From positions 4,514,501 through 4,578,500 of the forward strand of contig OX465282.1 in assembly GCA_949987705.1 (NCBI GenBank): a DNA stretch of 64,000 nt, in the 5' to 3' direction. Shown in pieces: positions 30,591 through 41,747 of this stretch (position 1 is the stretch's first letter; each line of letters opens with the position of its first letter). The translations under genes were made by a program, and so were the position numbers. The notes under the pieces are model-generated. The model saw nothing but the letters and a program-made list of their open reading frames with translations. It searched no databases and was not told where the DNA came from. The DNA is from Thereva unica. Taxonomy: Eukaryota > Arthropoda > Insecta > Diptera > Therevidae.

Positions 30591-30959
30591 AGTAGGGCTT
30601 TCGCTAAGTTCATACGGAGAGCCCTACTGGACAGACCATAGCGGGGCCTATGTTTAGACAGTTGCCCATAGGTTTACGAAGAATATAAATGATGTCATCG
30701 CAGGAGATCATACACGACTATATGAGAACGTTTAGTTAGAAAGGCATGCATCAGGTTGAGAGCAGAAGGAGAAAAGTTTACTTAGTGGCAAAGTTTTTGG
30801 AAAAGCAAGGTGTGGTTAACACTGTTGACTGTTTTAGAGAAATCAAGTTGCTCCAAACAGCAAACATGTTGCTCATCAAGGGACATACGGATATCGAAAG
30901 TGACTTTAAGGAAAGCAATCTCGCAATCTCGCAATCTCTATGACAGATTGTCATACAAT

Positions 30960-31262
30960 TATGATTTGAAGAAGTTCAGCTTCTGCTAGCTAACAGCTTT
31001 TTGATAGCCTTTGTTAAGAAAGGGATTATACCGATAGCCCGGAAATCCGAGGGTAAAGTAGTGGACAGGCACTTGGGAATTGGCCTAATCAAGGCACGCT
31101 TCCACGCCGAGGGAACTTTGATACAGTGAGGCAGACGATAAATAAGTGAGTAATAACAGGTAAGAGACAAGATATGATCATATTTAAGTATCTGGCAGGG
31201 ATGTTCTCACTACCAGTCTCAATAGATTTGATTAATTTTAGCGCAGATATTACCTCGAGGGA
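30960..31262 (-). pseudogene. LINE RT fingers fragment
   Basis: The minus strand encodes 'KVPSAWKRALIRPIPKC' and 'LPSDFRAIGIIPFLTKAIKK', the conserved 'W..A.V.PIPK ... DFRPI.ILP.LSK..E' block before RT motif A in jockey/LOA-group LINEs. Degenerate otherwise. It belongs to the same minus-strand element as the endonuclease remnant at 31700-32150. Confidence 0.7.
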
Positions 31263-31321
31263 GTCGACACAGCAAAACTAGAAGCCTGGCTAACGGTTTC
31301 AGGGTATAGAGCGTGCGCAGC

Positions 31322-31672
31322 GGGGGTTTCAGTAATGCAGTTTGCGCATGCTTACTTTTGCATTAATTTCATTAATGAAAGCATGCGTTTGCACATAGTT
31401 CATAAATGCAAACATGCCAAGCAAATATGCGCAAGATTTGAAAGTTTTTTGATAGCCCTGCGAACATGCTTGAAAGAAGATGAAAAAACCTTTGATGTAA
31501 AATGTCAAAGTATTGGTGAATGACAATTAATCAGCGACATATTTAACTATGGCGAGGCATATGCATTATGAACTATGCATATTTGCGTGCATACGGAAAT
31601 AATTTCTCCGCAAGTGAATGCAGGTCCAACTTGCGCATGCATGTATGCATTACTAAAAGCGTCCTTAGTTTT
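31322..31672. mobile_element. MITE inserted between LINE remnants
   Basis: The left end GGGTTTCAGTAATGCAGTTT and the right end (reverse-complemented) GCTTTTAGTAATGCATACAT share TTNAGTAATGCA, and both have GCGCATGC inside. 'GCATGC/CATGCAT' words repeat throughout. It separates the RT and endonuclease pieces of one decayed LINE. Confidence 0.5.
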
Positions 31673-31689
31673 ACTAATAGAAAGCTTTA

Positions 31690-32150
31690 GTGTTTGTCGT
31701 TGAATTGCTTCATATTTCAGGTAGTTTGTTGGCGACCGTGAATGGTGTCATTTAGCATACTCAATAGGTCGGTTCTAGGTGGATTACAAAATTCAAGCAG
31801 CGTTGGACGTGATTCGTAGGTACTCAGTGGGGGGTCCGCATTGGTAAAATCACCTTCGCGTGATCGGAATCGCGTAGCATTAATTTTTTCCACAAGAGGT
31901 CAAATGGGGAATTACTTATGACGAGGCGCGAATGATGCAAGTCGTCAGATGTGGGCCTACACAGTCCTTATAGGGTTTATAGTTTACGCGATCACGCACA
32001 TAAATAGCAACTGCGCCAATCTAATGGGGCCTTGGCGATCGTTGCGGAATAATTTATACCCTGCAATGGATACCAAGGAGGAAGGAATGGGTTGATTAAG
32101 CCAGTTTTCACTGAAAAGTACTAATCAATTTTCAGAAGCATTTAGTAAGT
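31690..32150 (-). pseudogene. LINE endonuclease remnant
   Basis: The minus strand shows 'IAGYKLFRNDRQG' in one frame and 'GAVAIYVRDRVNY' in another, the GY..FR.DR...GGVAIYV signature of LINE endonucleases. Multiple frameshifts and stops. A related fragment of the downstream part is at 57480-57600. Confidence 0.6.
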
Positions 32151-34343
32151 AAGCGTTGAAGCTTTTATGTTTCCCACAGGTAGGTACAAAAATACAAAAC
32201 AACGAACACTATCAGGAAGCAGAAACAGGTAACTGAAGCGGTAAGAGGGAAATTGAGCTGAGTTAGAGCAAGAAAACATACTTAGAAATATAGGTGACAT
32301 AGCGAACTTAAATATAATAGGAAGCAAGAAATAAACAGGAGGCAACATTAGTATGCCGAGACACGATGAGGATCCTCGGAGGCATTCGTAGTAGCTCATG
32401 AGCTGGTAGTATGTCAGAACTTTTTGGAACGGAAAAGTTTTTAAAGGCCCCCCCCCCCCCATACACGGTAAAATTGGATGTACATCCAGATTTTCATCAA
32501 ACCCATGCGAGCAACGAGTTTTGATCGGTCGGTTCACATTCGATTATTTTGTTTGTACATCCGCACTTTGCCCTAAGTGAACTTGGAGGACCTAACGATG
32601 ACCAATCACGGTATCCAAATGGGTAGGAGGAAGTACTACACGTACTCCTTCGTTGTGCGAGATTAGCCGATCCTAGGGTAGAGGTTGAGATGGCCCAGTC
32701 GCCGAGAAGGGTGGGTGGAAGAAATTAGAAGCACTGGAAGCTGAGGCTAGAACCAGCCGAGAGAAGCTGAGGAAGGCAAAGCAAATCCAGGAGCATTAAA
32801 AGGCAGATACAAGCTGATCCATACCCGGGACACCATGCTAAAAGGTCAGTCCCATGGCGAGAGTGGAAGACTAGGAGGTGGTTTTAGTTAGAGGTCGAGA
32901 CCCACATAATCGGTATGCAGAAGAACGAAAAACCCCCTCAAGACTGTCCTCCAACTTATCCTATTCTCTTCTATCCTTCTAACTAAGATTACTATTAGAC
33001 ATTACACCATGACACGAACTACGTGACCACCTGGATCTGAATTAAAATGACCATAAATAAATATTTATTACTGTCCACTCTTGAAATAAGTACTTCACCT
33101 CCGAACAATCTGCATAATAAATGGTGAAGCTGAATTGAAATGAGGTATTTTTTCTCCTCTTAAATTTTTCATTTTATGCATCTCGTTATAAAAACAAAAA
33201 TATGGAAAAAAAAATGAAGAACTCAACAACTTCCATTTTTATTGTCTGCTGGAAGTGATAGGCTCTCACCACCATAGTCATTGAAAAGTTCCTTTCAATA
33301 TTCTCGTCTGGCAGGATTCTATTTAATTTTTTATTAGTTTGCTTCTGTTTGTGTATATTTTTTTTTTGTTACAAAGAGATTGTCCTTCTGTGGTGAAAGG
33401 ATATTTTTTTCTATAAAAGGGTACTTTGCTGAAAAAGAAGGGGAAATGAGCTGCAATTAGGTTACTATTTCAGGTCCCTTGATTGGCTTTTATTTTAGTT
33501 CTATGAACAAAAAAAAAATGTTCTTTTATTAAAAGATGGAAAGTGAATGAGGCTTGGCTTCTACTCCTGAGGGTAGGTGCTATACTCGTATTACAAAAGG
33601 CTTTTCATATATTCTACATTAATTAAGGACGAGGTCTCCTGGATGCTGAATGCAAACAGAAAATTAATTCTCTTGCATTTCGAAAGACTGTTTTATACAA
33701 ACAAATTCCACTATTTTTAACTTTATCTCTTTGTTGTAAACCAGATCAATTAACAATTTTAATTAAGCACATTCACAAGAATAAAACTAGCACAAAACGA
33801 TTTTATTTAATTAAAAAAAATCAAAGTTTTACATACCTCCCGAGATTGGGCAGACCTTATGCCTGATGTTAGTTTTCCTCTATTTTATCAAGGTACAGAG
33901 CGAACCTTTTAAAACTTAAACCCTTCAAAAAACTTTAGTAGTTTAGTTAACACGACATTCTTCATGTTCTATCTACAAAAAAAATTAAATATCAAAGGAA
34001 TTCTATGGCATTTCGGAACACCTCCCTTTTGTGAAGGTAAATTAGATGGTGGAAAAATCAGTGGCTGTGTGATTTTTTCAGTTCTCTGTAATTATGTTGG
34101 GTTGGTTTTGCATATCGATTTACGCTAAAAGAAATTATTCCAAGGGTGGATTGCCCAACGTTGTTGCTGGAGTACTAGGGCTATGCTACTATCGTGCGCT
34201 GGCATGGCAGAGTATTTATTTTAGAAAATTCCATTTGTTAAATTTGAATTTATATTTTAGGGTTTTTTTTGAGTAATTTTATGCAAAATGGAAGAAAGAA
34301 TAATAATAATTCCTGGAAGGTTAGTGTAGCCATGATCTCAGGT
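32151..34343. other. No gene; one LINE 3'-tail-like patch
   Basis: At about 32940-33062 'CTAAGATTACTATTAGACAT' and 'CACCATGACACGAAC' resemble the 3' UTR of the CR1-like family (23104-23140) and end in AATAAATA, so this is an old LINE tail. A run of 14 C (32447-32460) lies upstream. The rest, especially 33060-34340, is AT-rich with nothing identified. Confidence 0.5.
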
Positions 34344-34539
34344 TAGGTTAGGGTAGGTTAGATACCGTGGAGGTGTTGGTGTATAGCTTAAAGACTTAAT
34401 CCAAAAGGGTAGACCCATTGGGAAGACATATTGATCTCACTTTAAACTTGACATTAAAGTGTCGTCTTGAGGACGTAATGAATCTTCTTAGTTGCCGAAT
34501 CCCAATTTTCCAAATTTCCACAAGAGTGTTTACGAAGAG

Positions 34540-35283
34540 TTAACTAAGAATTAAGAGGTGTTGAACACTTTCCTCCTCGTCCAGATGTTTACATCTTGTG
34601 AGAAAAACGTAGGTATCGAGACCTAAGTGGGCCACATGCGTTCCTATCAGACAGTGTCCGGTCAGCACTCCCACTGAGAGGTCTTGTCTCCCGAAGCTTA
34701 GTGGTAAAGTTGTCCGCTTGAGATCGTAAGAGGGCCAAGTCATTTTAGCCGCGGTGCATTTGTTGCTTCTATGCTATTTGTATCGGAGTTTAAAGGTGGC
34801 CCAAGGCATACCAACGCTTTCCTTTCTACTGAGGATAGCGGGGTCCTGCCTTTCCTATCTAGTTCGCAAGCTTTATAATTTCGCTTTATATTTCGGTGAC
34901 CGGGCACACCCATTCGAGTAGGATCCTGCACTGCTGGGTCGCCAGCTAACGGATCAAATAAGAAGAAAGAAGAAGACTGCTGGGCCATCTCGTTAAAAGA
35001 TCTGCGGCTTCTATAGTTATTAGTGCAGGAGTGCAAGGCCTTCAGATCTGCCTGACTGTTCGAGAAAATGTAGACAGTTCGGTTCCTGTCGCCTTGCTGG
35101 TTGATTTGCAGAAGAGCCTCATGTATGACTAAAACCTCCGCTTGGTATACACTACATTGATCGGGTAGTCGGAAGAAGTTTTCAATCCCAAGCTCCGATG
35201 AAAAGACTCCGCCTCCTGCTCTACACTCGAGTTTAAAGCCATCAATAAGGAAGTTTATGGCCGTGTGAAGAAGAAGTTGATGG
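34540..35283 (-). pseudogene. LINE RNase H domain and C-terminal motif
   Basis: Minus strand: a 'DGFKLECRAGGGVFSSELGI' start, 'RLPDQCSVYQAEVLVIHEAL' (catalytic Glu region), 'NRTVYIFSNSQADLKAL' (Asp replaced by Asn in 'SNSQ'), then 'WVPGH'-like 'VPGHRNIKRNYKACELDRKG' and finally 'GVLTGHCLIGTHVAHLGL'. The order matches LINE RNase H, which removes template RNA. Frame changes at about 35040 and 34740 plus the altered catalytic residue mark it as dead. It continues across the MITE to 35990. Confidence 0.78.
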
Positions 35284-35291
35284 CCTTAAAG

Positions 35292-35863
35292 TGGCCCCTA
35301 GACTATCAATAATATTGTGAAATAATATTGAGGAAAATATTGACGGTTTCCTTCTTTGCCCCAGATTATCAACATTATTGTGCAATAAATCAGTTCACGT
35401 CAGCCTTCGAATAGTAAACATGCAGATTACAAAATTACAGTTGATACGTTCATTAATAACATATGGAGCGCCGCTTTGCAATTTCCTTCATAATAATAAT
35501 AATTTTAAAGTTAGAATTATTATTAAGCTCATAATTTTAATTCATGAATCATTATGTATGTACATAATTTTAATTTCTCTTATTTTAATTTAGATGTCTT
35601 TTTCTCACCGTACAACACGAGTTCGATTTTTTATCTATCGAACAACGATGTTTACGGCACGAAATTTAGTTAAAAATGAAAAATAGTGCGCAATATTAAC
35701 TACAGACTGCAGCACTGTATTTATTTACATATTTTGTACAATAAATATCAAATCCATTTTGATCCGCTCAATATATTGTGCAATCCCTCAATATCACCCA
35801 CAGACCGTCAATATTATTGAGCAAATCAAAATATTGCACAATATTATTGATAGTCTAGGGACC
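35292..35863. mobile_element. AT-rich MITE inside the LINE RNase H gene
   Basis: Inverted ends: the left starts TGGCCCCTAGACTATCAATA and the right ends GATAGTCTAGGGACC. 'CCTAGACTATCAATAATATT' is shared as inverted repeat. Flanks ccttaaag (35284-35291) and ccttaaaa (35864-35871) match at 7 of 8. Interior ATATTGTGCAATA-type palindromes repeat several times. Non-coding. Confidence 0.75.
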
Positions 35864-36113
35864 CCTTAAAACGGTCTATTTCTCCATTCTCCTCGTGGAT
35901 GTGGACCTCGTAGTTCTTCGTGAAGGTAACCTCGGCAAGACCACCAAAGGGGTTTGGAGGTCTCTTTGTACGGTACGGTAATTCTTTGTTCTAGAAGGGG
36001 GGGGGGGGGGGTTGAGCTAGAGTCTTGCATTGGGAACTCTATAAATCTGTGGTCTGAGAATATTTGGTCGGTGTGTCAGTCTGAAACAACATAATGTCCG
36101 GTACTTCTTTCCT

Positions 36114-36995
36114 GTTTTTGGTAACAAAGGTGGGGTAGGCTGCCAAAAATCTAAAGTTTCGAGACACACCAAATCTCCACATGAAGCTTTTAATTTACCG
36201 AATAATAGATTCGAACATATCCATATGGATATTGTTGGACCATTGCCCCCATCTCGAGGATATTCATACATCCTAACAATCGTAGACCGATTTACGAGAT
36301 GGCCGGAGGCATATCCAATGCGAGACATCTCTGCTACTACGGTGGCAAAACATTTTGTCACCGAGTATGTACCAAGATTTGGCGCACCACTTGAACTTAC
36401 AACAGATCAAGGGTCGCTATTTGAATCAAAATTATTCAATGAAGTCACAAGACTTTTAGGTACACATAGAATACGTACTACCGCCTACCATCCACAAGCA
36501 AACGGGATGGTTGAGCAGTTCCATAGACAACTGAAAGCGGCCTTAATGGCAAGGGACAACACTACTCATTGGAGTGAAGATTTGCCCTTTGTTTTATTAG
36601 GTATTCGCTCGGCAATTAAAACCGATTTACAATGCTCACTAGCAGAGCTTGTCTATGGACAGAATCTGAGGCTCCCCAATTCAATTTCCATCCCAACGGA
36701 TGAGAACCCGATAGAGCACTCAGAATTTCTTACACGTCTTCGCACACACATGAAAGGTCTGTCGGCGACACAGCCCCGACAGTCAGTTCAGAATGATGTG
36801 TACGTGCCGAACGCCTTAGAGAACGCGGAGTACGTTTTCATACGTACCGATCGCGTCCGACGGCCTTTTGAAATACCATACGAAGGGCCATTCAAAGTAA
36901 TCAAAAGATTAAGTAAACATTTCGTCGTCAACATAAATGACACAAATAAGTCGATAACTATCGATCGACTGAAACCTGCTTTTGAGTGTGACTGA
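36114..36995 (+). pseudogene. Ty3/gypsy integrase (C-terminal part of pol)
   Basis: Integrase inserts retrotransposon cDNA. From the end of the HHCC finger ('CQKSKVSRHTKSP') it reads through 'RFEHIHMDIVGPLP' (first Asp), 'LTTDQGSLFES' (second Asp) and 'AYHPQANGMVEQFHR' (Glu), with exactly 35 residues between the second Asp and the Glu, i.e. D,D-35-E. A C-terminal 'FIRTDRVRRPFEIPYEGPFK ... ITIDRLKPAF' follows. It stops at 36993-36995 just before the polypurine tract. The catalytic core is intact, but everything upstream (protease, RT, RNase H, most of the finger) is missing at a junction near 36000-36114, next to a poly-G run. Style suggests a CsRn1/mdg3-like lineage, low certainty. Confidence 0.92.
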
Positions 36996-37030
36996 AACGT
37001 TGAAGCAGCATCAACTTCATGTAACGCTAC

Positions 37031-37045
37031 GCTGGGAGGGGAGTA
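37031..37045 (+). other. Polypurine tract of the gypsy element
   Basis: GCTGGGAGGGGAGTA directly precedes TGTAGGG at the LTR start. Its position between the pol stop and the LTR is that of the plus-strand primer. Confidence 0.75.
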
Positions 37046-37396
37046 TGTAGGGACATCGTCCTACTACTTCCGGTCTTACTTAGTCAAGGAGACTTGTTTT
37101 AAAAACGCAGTCGATCGAGACTAAGTAAAAGAAAAAATTAATTAATTTTGAGTCTTGACGTTTAAAAGAATAATAATAAGACGAATTTTAGTTTCGCGTT
37201 AAAAATAAAACCAATAATTAAAAACTAATGAAAAACCAATAAATATATAGAAGTGATATACTAATAAATGTAATATAAGTGATATATTGTAAAAGATAAT
37301 ATAAGTTATTAACCAGCCTGTAAAAGGCAAGTTGAAAATAAATCAGTTGAAATTAACCATCAAGTGTTGTTGATTTTCTCTTCGAAGAAGACCACA
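37046..37396 (+). repeat. 3' LTR of the gypsy element
   Basis: Begins TGTAGGGACATCGTCC right after the polypurine tract and probably ends ...GAAGAAGACCACA at 37396 (TG...CA). AT-rich middle with AATAAA-type signals (near 37335). The right end abuts the LINE endonuclease sequence. No matching 5' LTR is in the window, so the element lost its left part. Confidence 0.7.
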
Positions 37397-37429
37397 TAAT
37401 TATTTTCTATTGGGAGAAGACACCCAATA

Positions 37430-37833
37430 ATAGCATAAGTGAGCCTTACCAGGTCTTAATTGGCTATAGAAGGTAGAGGGCCCTGATCTTCGTGGGCTAG
37501 ATAGAAAGAGACCATCCTGAGTTTCTTCTGTTTTAACTCTAAGTCGACCGCAGTAAGGTCTTCGTCACTAAATTGAGAGAGAAGAAAAGTGTTAATATCG
37601 TTTTTGACCAAAATACCTCTTCTGGAATTTCACATACCTTTGGTATAAAGGAGATTAAATTTGGGCGTTCTTAAGCCACAGATCCTTTCATCAGCGATCC
37701 ATGGCTCTTGGATTAGGGCAACCTCGACTTCGCCTGATGCTAAGCGAAGCAAAAGCGTAGCAGACGCCACTATATAATGAAGAAGATTTATCTGTAAAAC
37801 TTTTATCATTTTGTTGACCTGAACGATAGTCAT
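37430..37833 (-). pseudogene. LOA-like LINE endonuclease N-terminal part
   Basis: The minus strand encodes 'VLQINLLHYIVASATLLLRL', 'VEVALIQEPWI' (catalytic Glu in QEP) and 'ICGLRTPKFNLLY', then in another frame 'RGILVKNDINTFLLSQFSDE' and 'MVSFYLAHEDQGP'. This is the first half of an apurinic-type LINE endonuclease. The rest is replaced by the gypsy LTR. At least one frameshift. Confidence 0.8.
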
Positions 37834-37839
37834 CTCCGC

Positions 37840-38180
37840 TGTTTCGTCGCTGGAGATGTCAGTGCTAAGGAGCTGGTACTGCTGAAGACGTTACCGATGG
37901 CTCTGCCAAGCTCAGAGGCAGTCGATGCGCAACTTTCTGGCCCTGTTATTCTGCTCCTTATTAATAATCTTCCAGTTATCGGTTTTGATCAGCGGTTTGA
38001 AGGCTCTGAGCATCGTGAGGATTCCTTCGGCTCCGATGGAGCCACTGGGAAAAATGCTCTGGCCCTCGGACGTGACGGAATGGCACATGCTTCCACTGTT
38101 TTGAGTCGGGAACTGGAGCAAGCCTTCCAGAGTCTAGCTACCGCAGCTCTTTATAGCTCTGCGGATCTATAGCCCAGTCA
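37840..38180 (-). pseudogene. LINE ORF1-like remnant
   Basis: Immediately upstream (on the minus strand) of the endonuclease, where ORF1 belongs. Short Ser/Pro/Arg-rich frames (for example 'AIPSRPRARAFFPVAPSE') but no RNA-binding motif left. Assigned by position only. Confidence 0.4.
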
Positions 38181-38209
38181 CTTTATACATGAACTACTGA
38201 AAAAAAAGT

Positions 38210-39396
38210 GCCATCCCAACTAACAAACTCTCCAGAGAAAAACTCTTGGAAATTGTGAAATTATCTCATAAGACTCTCTTAACACTCTTCGATACCCTCA
38301 AGAAGATAGCTCTTGTAATAAGAATTAAATTAACACTCATAGTAGTATTATTATGAGATAATAAGTCTACTAGAGTTACTAAGCCTTTCATTCTCATAAT
38401 GAGATAATGTTTATACTCTTATATTGAGTGCAAGAAAACCTCTATTCTTATTGTGTCTTTTTTATTAAAGCTTTACTCTCAAAGGCTTAACTGTCAAAAA
38501 AATGTCCTTATGAGTGTTATGACACTTATAAGAAAGTTCTTACAAGACTTCAAGTATATCCTTCTTATATAAATGCTCTTATGAGACGAAAAATGTTAAA
38601 ACATTTATAAGAAGACTTTTATTAGTGCAAAAAGACTACCATCTCATAATCAGAATTTCGTTCTTATAAAAAAACTTAAACCATCGAGCGGCCATACTTT
38701 CGCTTAATATAGAATTTTATACTGAAACGAAATTCCACAAATCAAGCTAATTTACCTAATTGAATATGCGCAAAGTATACAAAGTTATTTCTTTCAGATG
38801 ATAAATCAATTTAAAATAAATTATTGAGCGATACTAAAGCTTTTATTTTTTTCTTAAGAAATAAAATTTCAAAAAATATGTTAAAGTTTGATTATTTTTA
38901 AGGCGCTTTGATTTTTATCGAGGTAGAATGGTTGTTATTATCGGTAAAGTTTCAATCGCAATAAAATTGCGACTAATATTTTCGTTAAAAATCGAATTCT
39001 AAAGTTTATTATCATACATAATAAATATTAAATTCTTAAGTGTTATATTTTTCGAATAGATTTTTATGACAGTTATTTAGAGCAAATAACTCTCATAAAA
39101 ATTATTTTATTCTAAACAACATCGCCTTTCCATATATTGCTCTAACAGATCTGTTAAGGAGAGTATAGCTCTTACAGCGCCCTTATAGTTACCCTTGCAA
39201 AGAGAGCTAAGGTATTTTTATAAGACAAAAATAACTCTCATAATTGTGCCATTTAATTCTCACAACGCACTCATAAAGCACTTGTAGTGTTCTATAAGAG
39301 TAAGTTATGAGAGTGATACTCTCTTAAAAAAGTCGAATATCCTCTCATAAGACACTAGTAGAGTCTTATGAGACGAATTTTGTTACTTGGGATGGC
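38210..39396. mobile_element. DNA element with GCCATCCCAA termini and TTATGAG/CTCATAA repeats
   Basis: The left end GCCATCCCAACTAACAAACT and the right end (reverse-complemented) GCCATCCCAAGTAACAAAAT form ~18-bp inverted termini. The interior carries many CTCATAA/TTATGAG and CTTATAAGA words in both orientations, concentrated in the outer 350 bp on each side. No ORF of note and no clear TSD. Likely a non-autonomous DNA transposon with subterminal repeats. Confidence 0.7.
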
Positions 39397-39839
39397 TTCT
39401 CGATGGCACAGTGGACATGAATATCTCTTATATAACAAATGAAACGAAAGATTTAAATGGTTTTATGTTTTTTTTTCGATCTGTTATATACACTATATAC
39501 ATACAAACATATACAACAACGATCAACAAATCCACATCACACAACTTTTTTTAAAAAAATACTTACACAGTATTCGTGCTCAAAAGTGGAAACCGCCACG
39601 TAATGAAATTATTATTAAAAATGCAGTGAATGATAAATAAATGCTGATGATTTGAGACCACGTGCATACATCTGCGCATAATTACCGCCCAGGCGCAGCC
39701 AATATCATGCCATAGAGTGAGTCATCGTTAATGACTCATTATTGTCAGCCTTAGTTAGGCCCACTGCTATCCCCACTACGCCCTCCTCTACATACCTAAA
39801 CTAGATCCCAACTCAGCCCCTAAACTCAGTAATGAGTCA
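39397..39839. other. No gene recognised
   Basis: AT-rich, with a T run and TATATACA simple sequence near 39470-39520. Nothing supported. Confidence 0.5.
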
Positions 39840-40560
39840 TGGTAACGATTTTTGTTCCGCACATTCTTTTAAATAGACCCCAGAGATAAGACATATTCAT
39901 GTCAAAATGCAACTGGAGATTTATCAGCGGTATTCTCTTTATTTTGGGCTCACAAATAATTTCCCAGAAGTCCATAAAGCCAACTGACCGGCTACTTAAG
40001 TTATGGAAGGTCAAAGGACACGAAAATCGAAGATGAAGGAGGCGGTCCCGGGTTATCCATCGGGACCTCCATAGCAATTTTAGCGAGGGCGGCTTGCATC
40101 CACCGCCATTGATTGTTGAGGATCTTCCCGTTCTCGTCGGTTTTGCCTGGGACGCCGATTATTTTGCGACCCCTTGAAATTTCTGCGGAGGATATCGCTT
40201 TGGCTCTGTGCGTCTTCCACTTTTTTTGAACTGGACTGTGGGTGCTTGGTTTCTCCATAGATCCTTGGCGTTTAGAGGCTTGTTTACCCCTGCTCAGCTC
40301 TGGGGTTAAGTTCGGAATGTCCTGTTTTTCCCAAGCATTGCCATCCTGGATTTTGGTAAAATCCCCGTTCGACACCTGGTCTTCCCTGATCGAGTTGTTA
40401 GCCAAGCGGCGAAGGATTCTTCTGGCCAGGCGACGTTATTGATGACATGTCTTTGGCGGGTCTGGTCTTTTAAGGACTTCGGACCTTCTGCAGGCCATTT
40501 TCTCCCTTGACCCCTCCCCCAAGGCACAGTACAGCGAGGAGGAGCAGGGTTTCTAATAGT
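39840..40560 (-). pseudogene. LOA/R1-like LINE ORF1 fragment
   Basis: The minus-strand frame 40405-40001 ends with 'NNQWRWMQAALAKIAMEVPM' and 'DNPGPPPS', a conserved ORF1 pattern ('NQWRW.EAAL ... DNPGP.PS') in LOA-type LINEs. Preceding residues are Lys/Ser-rich. The part to 40560 is in another frame. The frame ends without the rest of ORF1 or any ORF2. The function would be RNA binding in the LINE RNP. Confidence 0.65.
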
Positions 40561-41667
40561 TGCTCTTTTCGAAGGGGGAGTTATGTCTTCCCTTGGTTTG
40601 GGTGAGCTCGGTGGTCATGAAGCCCTTTTTTGTGGTCCCTTTCGGTTTTCGTTTAGGGGAACCGCACCCTTTTTCCGAATTGAATATATTTACATTTTTT
40701 TCTGAATTTTATATATTTACTCCCACGAGGTCCACCCGGGCAGAGATCCGCAGTACCCGGGTAAGGTTAACTAGAACCGGAGATCGCCAGTTATCCGAAG
40801 CATACTGTTCACGACTGAATTATTTTGTTTTTAAAACAGTTGATCATCGGCACGGTTTAATTACACCTTGATCCAACCCAGAGGACAAGGAGAGGAACAA
40901 AAGGTTTGGAGGACGACTGCCTGCTACGTTCGAGGGTGAACCAGTGAGACGGAATCGTCACGCCTACATACGGGGAGGTCTTCGTCATTTCATAGATCTT
41001 GAAACACCAAGATTAATTTTAGGTCATCTCATGAGTTATTGCAGTACTCTGTGCTTAATCAACCATTCCGGTCAGTACTGCAAGTTTTTATGTTACGTTA
41101 TTATGGAATTTTCTTGAGTGTTAATTTATATTCTATTGGGTTGATTGTGCTCTTTTCCTTATCCTGACCATTTTTGTTTGATTCTTATTTTATCGCTTGC
41201 ACTTCAGTCTGGACTACATAGTGGATTCATCAAAACTCCCTAGCCACACTCTTCTAATTTTTGACCGATCCTCAAAGAAGTGTATGATTAGGCGTTGTGG
41301 TAGCGTAAGACCACCATTCCTTGTCTATAATCTTTGATTCTTCTAATAATCGCACTCGTTTCATTTTTCATCATCAATTATAAGACTTTTTAGAAATAGG
41401 TCGGTTGCATTGCGTTTCAGCAGGGCATCGTAGATTTTAATTCGGCATATCATTTTCTTCGCACTCAAACTCATGAGAAACCAATACATTGAGTTCATTG
41501 TATTAGTTTAAACCTCAAGGATCGCCCCCTATACCAGCAGTCCGTTATGCCGTTGATCACGTAATGGTGCAATGTCTAGAATCAAGCTTACCTTGAAAGA
41601 GAAAATAGAGTAGCTTATAAGTGGGGTCTATTACATGTATAGAGTTTGATCCAGTTCCTACCGTGCC
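40561..41667. other. No clear gene
   Basis: May hold the 5' UTR of the preceding minus-strand LINE (GC-richer, with CACCCGGGCAG and TACCCGGGTAAGG near 40735 and 40757). Beyond about 40900 I recognise nothing. Confidence 0.4.
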
Positions 41668-41747
41668 TACAAGTTTCCCATGCCAAAGTGCTGCAATACC
41701 TACTTAGAGGTTTACCCGGGAGCTTTAGCACTCTACATGACCCATAA
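41668..41747. repeat. Dispersed 80-bp repeat, copy 1
   Basis: 'TTTCCCATGCCAAAGTGCTG' then 'ACCTACTTAGAG' and 'TTTAGCACTCTA' recur at 43536-43615 with few differences. It may be an LOA-type LINE 5' or 3' UTR; only two copies are here. Confidence 0.8.

Larger units (their letters stand above)
34344..38180 (-). mobile_element. LOA-like LINE, fragmented by a MITE and a gypsy remnant
   Basis: Minus-strand pieces occur in the correct order: ORF1-like tail (38180-37840), endonuclease (37833-37430), then RNase H and C-terminus (35990-35872 and 35283-34540). The 3' end near 34344 has a GGTTAGGTTAGGGTAGGTTA stretch. The RT domain is missing and its place is taken by the gypsy integrase and LTR. RNase H within ORF2 is typical of LOA and I clades rather than R1. 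Confidence 0.75.

Noticed and set aside
32142..32537. 131-codon minus-strand open frame with hydrophobic C-terminus
   Set aside because: Includes translation of a poly-C run and of T-rich DNA. No signal peptide-like start or family match.
34344..34370. GGTTAGGTTAGGGTAGGTTA as insect telomere repeat (TTAGG)
   Set aside because: Only a few units, interior, and at the 3' end of a LINE. Such sequence is common as LINE tail or simple repeat.
38210..39396. Short repeated words suggesting a CRISPR-like array
   Set aside because: The words are 6-10 bp, occur in both orientations, have no constant spacing or unique spacers, and sit between transposon termini in eukaryotic DNA.
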